Source: Desulfovibrio sp. X2
GTDB taxonomy: Bacteria > Desulfobacterota > Desulfovibrionia > Desulfovibrionales > Desulfovibrionaceae
Length of the DNA: 64,000 nucleotides
NCBI RefSeq assembly: GCF_000422205.1
Contig: NZ_ATHV01000022.1
Span: forward strand, 62,001 to 126,000
Direction of reading: 5' to 3'
The position numbers and the translations under genes are program-made. The notes below the pieces were generated by a model, which did not search any database, was not told the origin of the DNA, and was given only the letters and a program-made list of their open reading frames with translations. Each line of letters begins with the position of its first letter. The stretch's first letter is position 1. Shown in pieces: positions 59,763-64,000 of the stretch.

Positions 59763-60410
59763 CTATTCGCCGAAGCTTTTCTTCCAGTCGCTCAGGAAGC
59801 TTTCGATCCCGAGGTCGGTCATGGGGTGCTTGGCGAGCTCGAAGAGCACCTTGTAGGGAATGGTGGCCACGTCCGCACCGATCAGGGCCGCCTCGGCCAC
59901 GTGCAGCGGATGGCGGATGGAGGCGACGAGGACTTCGGTCTGGAAATCGTAGTTGCGGTAGATGGTCACGATCTCCTCGACCAGATCCATGCCGCGCTGC
60001 GCGAGGTGGTCCAGACGGCCGATGAAGGGGCTGATGTAGGCCGCTCCCGCCTTGGCCGCCAGCAGGGCCTGGACCGGGGAGAAGCAGACCGTGACGTTGG
60101 TCTTGATGCCCATCTCGGAAAGCTTGCGCACGGCCTTCATGCCTTCCATGAGCATGGGGATCTTGACCACCACGTTGGGCCCGTACTTGACGAGCTCCTT
60201 GGCCTCCTTGAGCATTTCGTCGGCCGTGGTGCCGATGACCTCGAGCGAAACCGGGCCGTCCACCTCCTGGCAGACCAGCTGCATCTGCTTGCGCCAGTCC
60301 TTCTGCTCGCGCGAGAGCAGCGTGGGGTTGGTGGTCACGCCGTCGATCAGGCCGAAGTCCTTGGCCTGGCGAATCTCGTCCAGGTTGGCGGTGTCGATGA
60401 AAAATTTCAT
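59763..60410 (-). CDS. tal: Transaldolase (TalC/FSA-type)
   Basis: Small 215-residue enzyme of the TalC group. Schiff-base Lys in NVVVKIPMLMEGMKA near residue 83. Opening MKFFIDTANLDEIRQAKDFGLIDGVTTNPTLL is the family signature, and PVSLEVIGTTADEM near 53 has Glu, as in transaldolases, where FSA-type aldolases have Gln. Transfers dihydroxyacetone units between sugar phosphates in the non-oxidative pentose pathway. Monocistronic, or following the YHS-like gene by nine bases; a terminator closes it. Confidence 0.93.
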   Translation of the reverse strand: MKFFIDTANLDEIRQAKDFGLIDGVTTNPTLLSREQKDWRKQMQLVCQEVDGPVSLEVIGTTADEMLKEAKELVKYGPNVVVKIPMLMEGMKAVRKLSEMGIKTNVTVCFSPVQALLAAKAGAAYISPFIGRLDHLAQRGMDLVEEIVTIYRNYDFQTEVLVASIRHPLHVAEAALIGADVATIPYKVLFELAKHPMTDLGIESFLSDWKKSFGE

Positions 60411-60419
60411 GTCGCCTCC

Positions 60420-60710
60420 CTACTCCTCGATGTTTTTCTGGTTCTCCTTGGGGCGGGATGCCTCCAGCTGCTTGAGGAAGGTATCACGACATTCATAGCT
60501 GCAGAAATTATGGATTTTCTCGCCGTCACGCACGCGGATGTCGCTATCCTGAGGAACGTAGGTGCCACAGACCGGGTCCTTGACCATCTGGCCGGTGGCA
60601 ACCATTTTCTCGACGTTCTTCTTCTGCGTCATTTCCTTCTTTTTCTTGTCCCCCATGAACAGGCGGTAGAGGACATAGCCGCACGCAACGAAGAGAAGAA
60701 GCTTGATCAC
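60420..60710 (-). CDS. Membrane-anchored YHS/TRASH-like metal-binding protein
   Basis: 96 residues. GTG 60710 with GGAGG seven bases upstream gives MIKLLLFVACGYVLYRLFMG, a single membrane anchor. Then comes a Lys-rich stretch, and the domain KDPVCGTYVPQDS near residue 44, followed by IHNFCSYECRDTFLKQL near 67. This is the Cys pattern of YHS/TRASH-type metal-binding modules. It may sense or carry a transition metal; no partner is certain. It precedes transaldolase by nine bases. Confidence 0.83.
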   Translation of the reverse strand: MIKLLLFVACGYVLYRLFMGDKKKKEMTQKKNVEKMVATGQMVKDPVCGTYVPQDSDIRVRDGEKIHNFCSYECRDTFLKQLEASRPKENQKNIEE

Positions 60711-60764
60711 CGTGATACCTCCGCTTACTTTTCCATCATTACAGATATCCGAGGAGAAAGACAA

Positions 60765-61277
60765 TTAGTCTGTTTGCCAGATGCGCAACCCTTCACAACG
60801 ATAGTCGAGCCGGGAGAGGGCCTCTGCGGGCGTTTCGCCCCAGGGCAGGCGCAAGGCGGGCGCCAGTTCCGCCAGCGGCAGGAGGACGAAGGCCCTCTCT
60901 CGCATGCGGGGATGCGGAAGGATAAGCCTCCCCTCCCCGCTTGTCCTGTCACCGAAGAGAAGGATGTCGATGTCCAGGCTGCGCGGCCCGAAGCGGACCT
61001 CGCGGGTGCGCCCGAACTCCGTCTCGATGGACTCGAGCTCGTCCAGCAGGCCGTACGGCGAGACCTCGGCCCTGCAGGCGAGCCGCATGACGCAGTTGGC
61101 GAACCAGGGCTGCTCTTTCAGGTCCTGCGGCTCGGTCAGGTAGATGTGCGAAACCGCGCTCGCGCGCACGCCGGGGATCTCTCCGATCCTGCCGATCGCG
61201 CGCTTGAGCACGGCCTCGCTGCCGCCCAGGTTGGAGCCCAGGCCTAGGAAGACGTCTACAGCTTGGAGATGCGCGAT
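60765..61277 (-). CDS. folK: HPPK, 6-hydroxymethyl-dihydropterin pyrophosphokinase (start unresolved)
   Basis: Folate biosynthesis: transfers pyrophosphate from ATP to the pterin alcohol. The conserved start FLGLGSNLGGSEAVL lies at 61250 downward, then TEPQDLKEQPWFANCVM and GPRSLDIDILLFGD near residue 99, and LILPHPRMRERAFVLLPLAEL near 115. No ATG, GTG or TTG exists upstream in frame for about 130 codons. ATC 61277 has AGGAGG four bases before it and is used as a placeholder. The frame overlaps the 3' end of dapL by 22 bases. About 170 residues. Confidence 0.85.
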   Translation of the reverse strand: MAHLQAVDVFLGLGSNLGGSEAVLKRAIGRIGEIPGVRASAVSHIYLTEPQDLKEQPWFANCVMRLACRAEVSPYGLLDELESIETEFGRTREVRFGPRSLDIDILLFGDRTSGEGRLILPHPRMRERAFVLLPLAELAPALRLPWGETPAEALSRLDYRCEGLRIWQTD

Positions 61278-62422
61278 ACCGCCTCCTCGAGCCGATCGCT
61301 GGGCACGGTCAGCGAGATGCGGAAATAGCCCTCGCCCGGCTTTCCGAAACCGTTGCCCGGCGTGATGACCACGCCGGTCTTCTCCAGCACGTTGGTGCAG
61401 AAGTCCGTGGAGCTGAATCCGTGCGGCACCTTGGCCCAGATGTAGAAGGAGGCCTTGGGCACGCGGCACTCGATGCCGATCTTCTGCAGGGCGGCGATGA
61501 CCGTGTCGCGGCGGTCCTTGTAGATGGCGCGGAACTGCTCGGCGAAGGGCTCGCCCTTCTTCAGCGCGGCCACGCCCGCCTCCTGCACGGCCTGGAAGGC
61601 GCCGGAGTCGCAGTTCTCCTTGATCTTGCCCAGCCCCTTGACCAGCGAGGGGTTGCCCACGGCCATGCCGATGCGCCATCCGGTCATGTTGTAGGTCTTG
61701 GACAGAGAGTGGAACTCGATGGCCACGTCCTTGCCGCCCTCGAACTCGAGGATCGAGGCGGGCTTGTCAGCCGCGTCGTAGTAGATCTCGGTGTAGGCCG
61801 CGTCGTGCAGGACGATGGTGTCGGACTCGCGGGCCTTGGCGATGAGCTTCGCGTAGAACTCGGGGCCCGCCGTGGCCGCGGTCGGGTTGTTGGGATAGTT
61901 GATGAAGATCATCTTGGCCCGTTTCCAAGATTCCTCGGAGATGGCGTCCAGGTCGGGCAGGAAGTCGTTCCCGTCCACGAGCGGAACGTACTCGACCTCG
62001 CCGCCGGCGAAGTTGGTGGCCACGTTGTAGACCGGGTAGTTCGGCGTGCAGACCAGGGCCATGTCGCCCGGGTTGATGAAGGCCAGGGGGAAGTGCGCGA
62101 TGCCTTCCTTGGAGCCGATGAGCGTCACGATCTCGCTCTCGGGGTCGAGGCCCACCGTGAAACGTTCCTTGTACCAGTCGGCAACGGCCTGGCGGAACTC
62201 GAGCATGCCGATGTAGGACGGATACTGGTGGTTGACCGGCTTCTTGGCGGCTTCGTGCAGCGCCTCGATGATGAAGTCCGGGGTGGGCAGGTCAGGGTCG
62301 CCGATGCCCAGGCTGATGATATCCACGCCCCGCGCCTTGACCGCGGCCTTGGCCTTGTCGATGGCGGCGAAAAGGTAGGGCGGCAGGGTGGAAAGCCTGT
62401 CGGCGAACGGGAAGTCGGACAT
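61256..62422 (-). CDS. dapL: LL-diaminopimelate aminotransferase
   Basis: Converts tetrahydrodipicolinate directly to LL-diaminopimelate with PLP for lysine and cell wall synthesis. 388 residues. Family features: LGIGDPDLPTPDFIIEAL near residue 38, INYPNNPTAATAGPEF near 170, HDAAYTEIYYD near 205, and the PLP Lys in HSLSKTYNMTGWRIGMAVGN near 233. ATG 62422 has AAAGGAG upstream. The 3' end overlaps folK. A broader aspartate-type aminotransferase is possible, but the motif set favours DapL. Confidence 0.93.
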   Translation of the reverse strand: MSDFPFADRLSTLPPYLFAAIDKAKAAVKARGVDIISLGIGDPDLPTPDFIIEALHEAAKKPVNHQYPSYIGMLEFRQAVADWYKERFTVGLDPESEIVTLIGSKEGIAHFPLAFINPGDMALVCTPNYPVYNVATNFAGGEVEYVPLVDGNDFLPDLDAISEESWKRAKMIFINYPNNPTAATAGPEFYAKLIAKARESDTIVLHDAAYTEIYYDAADKPASILEFEGGKDVAIEFHSLSKTYNMTGWRIGMAVGNPSLVKGLGKIKENCDSGAFQAVQEAGVAALKKGEPFAEQFRAIYKDRRDTVIAALQKIGIECRVPKASFYIWAKVPHGFSSTDFCTNVLEKTGVVITPGNGFGKPGEGYFRISLTVPSDRLEEAVSRISKL

Positions 62423-62572
62423 AGAAAAAATCTCCTTTAGCGTGCGCGTGATGGAATGGCCGATGTAAATTGCCGAGCCGCGCTCTGTCAAACACCGGAT
62501 TTGCGCGCGCGGGAAGCATTTTGCTTGCGCGCCGGGAAGCTCGGCGCTAAAGGTCCCCGCTGAGCGCCCGGC
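62423..62572. promoter_or_regulatory. Divergent region between dapL and xerD
   Basis: 150 bases holding the promoters of both genes. The dapL ribosome site AAAGGAG lies near 62435. No clear repeat; promoter boxes cannot be called with confidence. Confidence 0.35.
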
Positions 62573-63496
62573 ATGAACGACGAAAGACGAAACGGACACG
62601 CCCCTTCCGCCCTGCCCCATCACCCATGGGTCGATGCCTATCTGCAGCGCCTGACCGTGGAAAAGGGTCTGGCCGAGAACAGCCTCTCCGCCTATTCGGC
62701 CGACATGACGGACTTCCTGGTCTTCCTCGCCGCAGGCGGCGTGGACCTGGACAAGGTCACGCGCGAGACCCTTTTCCTCTATCTCGTGTCCCTTCGGGCG
62801 CGCGACCTCAAGAGCCGCACCATCTCCCGGCATCTTTCGGCCCTGCGCGGCTTCTTCGCCTGGGCCACGGACGACGGGCTCCTGCCCGAAAACCCCGCCG
62901 AGCTCCTGGAGAACCCCAAGCTTCCCCGCCAGCTTCCCGAGTTCCTGACGCGCGAGGAGGTGGAGCGCATGCTCGCCCTGCCCTCGTTGACGGACAAGCT
63001 CGGTTTTCGCGACAGAACCATGCTGGAACTTCTCTACGCCGCCGGGCTCCGCGTCTCGGAGCTTATCGGGCTCAAGCCCCTGGACTACGACGCCCAGACC
63101 GGCCTCCTGCGCATCTGGGGCAAGGGCGGCAAGGAGCGTCTGGTCCCCATCCACGCCACGGCCCAGGAGTTCCTGGGCGGCTACATCGCCTCCTGGCGCG
63201 GCCTCTTCGGCCCCAAGGACGCCGAGGTCTTCCTCAACCGCTCCGGAAAGAAGCTCACCCGCCAGGGCGTCTGGAAGATCATCAAGCGCTACGCGGCCGA
63301 GGCCGGAATCCGGCGCGAGATTTCGCCTCACACCCTGCGCCACAGCTTCGCCACGCACCTCCTGGAGGGCGGCGCGGACCTGCGCACCGTGCAGATGCTC
63401 CTGGGCCACGCGGACATTAGCGCCACGGAGATCTACACTCACATCCAGTCCGGCAGGCTCAGGGCCGTGCACGAGCGCTTCCACCCCCGGGGATGA
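62573..63496 (+). CDS. xerD: Site-specific tyrosine recombinase XerD
   Basis: Resolves chromosome dimers at the dif site together with XerC, activated by FtsK, whose gene lies 13 kb upstream. 307 residues. N-terminal SAM-like domain (about 20-110), then the catalytic domain: Arg in LLYAAGLRVSELIGL near 155, Lys in GKGGKERLVPI near 182, HxxR in SPHTLRHSFATHLLEGG near 253, His in LLGHADISAT near 279, and Tyr in EIYTHI near 288. ATG 62573 starts MNDERRNGHAP. XerC-type assignment cannot be excluded by sequence alone. Confidence 0.92.
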   Translation: MNDERRNGHAPSALPHHPWVDAYLQRLTVEKGLAENSLSAYSADMTDFLVFLAAGGVDLDKVTRETLFLYLVSLRARDLKSRTISRHLSALRGFFAWATDDGLLPENPAELLENPKLPRQLPEFLTREEVERMLALPSLTDKLGFRDRTMLELLYAAGLRVSELIGLKPLDYDAQTGLLRIWGKGGKERLVPIHATAQEFLGGYIASWRGLFGPKDAEVFLNRSGKKLTRQGVWKIIKRYAAEAGIRREISPHTLRHSFATHLLEGGADLRTVQMLLGHADISATEIYTHIQSGRLRAVHERFHPRG

Positions 63497-63577
63497 CCCC
63501 GGCGGAAGGACGCGGCCTTGCCCCTGAATCCGCGAATCCTTTTGAAAAGGCCGGAAAAATCCCCTAGACTTCGGATC

Positions 63578-64000
63578 ATGGCCGACACGAGACACCCCTC
63601 CCCTGCGCCCCGCTCCTCCCGCATCCAGGCCGAGACCATCATCACGGGCCACACCGGCGCTGATTTCGACTGCCTGGCGTCGATGATCGCCGCGGCCAAG
63701 CTCTATCCCGGCGCCGCCCTGGTCTTTCCCGGCTCGCAGGAGAAGAACCTGCGCAATTTCTACATCCAGAGCGCCATGTACCTCTTCAATTTCGTGGCCG
63801 CCAAGGATCTGGACCCGTCCGCCGTCAGGCGCCTGGTGGTCGTGGACACGCGCCAGCGCTCGCGCCTGCCGCATGTGGCCCAGTTCCTGGATCTGCCGGG
63901 CCTCGAGGTACACCTCTACGACCACCATCCGGACGCGCCTGACGATCTCGCCGCGTCGCTCGAGGTCTACAAGGAATGGGGCTCGTGCGCGGCCATCCTG
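63578..64000 (+). CDS. DHH-family protein, N-terminal part (cut by window end)
   Basis: 141 codons visible, open to the window edge. Opening: TIITGHTGADFDCLASMIAAAKLYPGA, the DHH phosphoesterase opening, then RLVVVDTRQRSRL and VHLYDHHPDAPDDLA with the DHH triplet near residue 111. In related bacteria this type is often fused to CBS domains and a tRNA nucleotidyltransferase/poly(A) polymerase, but the C-terminus is outside the window. Two residues of the metal site are already visible. The start ATG 63578 has no strong ribosome site. Confidence 0.8.
   Translation, partial: MADTRHPSPAPRSSRIQAETIITGHTGADFDCLASMIAAAKLYPGAALVFPGSQEKNLRNFYIQSAMYLFNFVAAKDLDPSAVRRLVVVDTRQRSRLPHVAQFLDLPGLEVHLYDHHPDAPDDLAASLEVYKEWGSCAAIL

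Noticed and set aside
62573-63496. Mobile-element integrase
   Set aside because: The recombinase is in a core position without att-like repeats or cargo, and its length and motifs fit XerD.

Overview
The window is 64 kb of high-GC chromosomal DNA from what looks like a sulfate-reducing deltaproteobacterium of the Desulfovibrio type (Desulfovibrionales). This rests on gene content, not on a database search. The markers are a tmRNA with the tag ANDYDYALAA, a glutamate synthase split into separate FMN, ferredoxin, amidotransferase and GXGXG subunits, a lactate permease of the LctP type, DapL for diaminopimelate synthesis, a NIL-domain ferredoxin, YedF, and a Gram-negative envelope set (LolA, MsbA, LpxL, LptF/G). 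Almost everything is core genome. I see no insertion sequence, prophage, CRISPR array or rRNA.

Layout. 1-5.0 kb: an EF-G cut by the window edge, a DUF2062 membrane protein, trehalose-phosphate synthase and rsmA. 5.2-5.8 kb: HU with a small tryptophan-rich membrane protein, closed by a strong terminator. 5.9-13.2 kb: an extended macromolecular-synthesis operon (rpsU, yqeY, mutS2, dnaG, rpoD) followed by a secreted nuclease. 13.4-20.5 kb: the split glutamate synthase, then yajC-secD-secF. 20.8-25.6 kb: a flavin reductase and, on the minus strand, nadC-nadA-nadB plus an unknown gene. 25.7-34.0 kb: mgtE, then a minus-strand run ileS, lspA, PLDc_N protein, ybgF-like, NIL-ferredoxin, PilZ and cheZ. 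34-37.1 kb: fliM, a His-rich transporter with a MarR regulator, and an HD hydrolase. 37.5-42.2 kb: an RRM protein, a membrane protein, lactate permease, tmRNA, tRNA-Met and uppP. 42.3-49.4 kb: a small protein, lptF-lptG, ysxC, aroQ, efp and ftsK. 49.4-58.8 kb: an ATC-hydrolase-like protein, lolA, rluB, yedF, and an envelope operon (msbA, DUF374 acyltransferase, polysaccharide deacetylase, lpxL), then a large periplasmic repeat protein. 58.8-59.8 kb: a gene-poor kilobase. 59.8-64 kb: transaldolase, a YHS-like metal-binding membrane protein, folK, dapL, xerD and the start of a DHH-family protein.

The genes fit a fast-growth housekeeping stretch: replication and transcription initiation, translation factors, NAD and glutamate synthesis, protein export and lipid A/LPS transport. 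Many starts are non-AUG (TTG for S21, two glutamate synthase subunits and the deacetylase; GTG for nadB, lptF, msbA and aroQ). Two genes, ftsK and folK, have no ATG, GTG or TTG where the conserved N-terminus requires one.

I did not find a clearly new defence, mobile or biosynthetic system. The most interesting signals are regulatory or structural: tandem operator-like sites before the lactate permease, a MarR-type palindrome before a His-rich metal-transporter-like operon, the two missing start codons, terminators inside gene runs, and the AT-rich patch in the empty kilobase near 59.2 kb.
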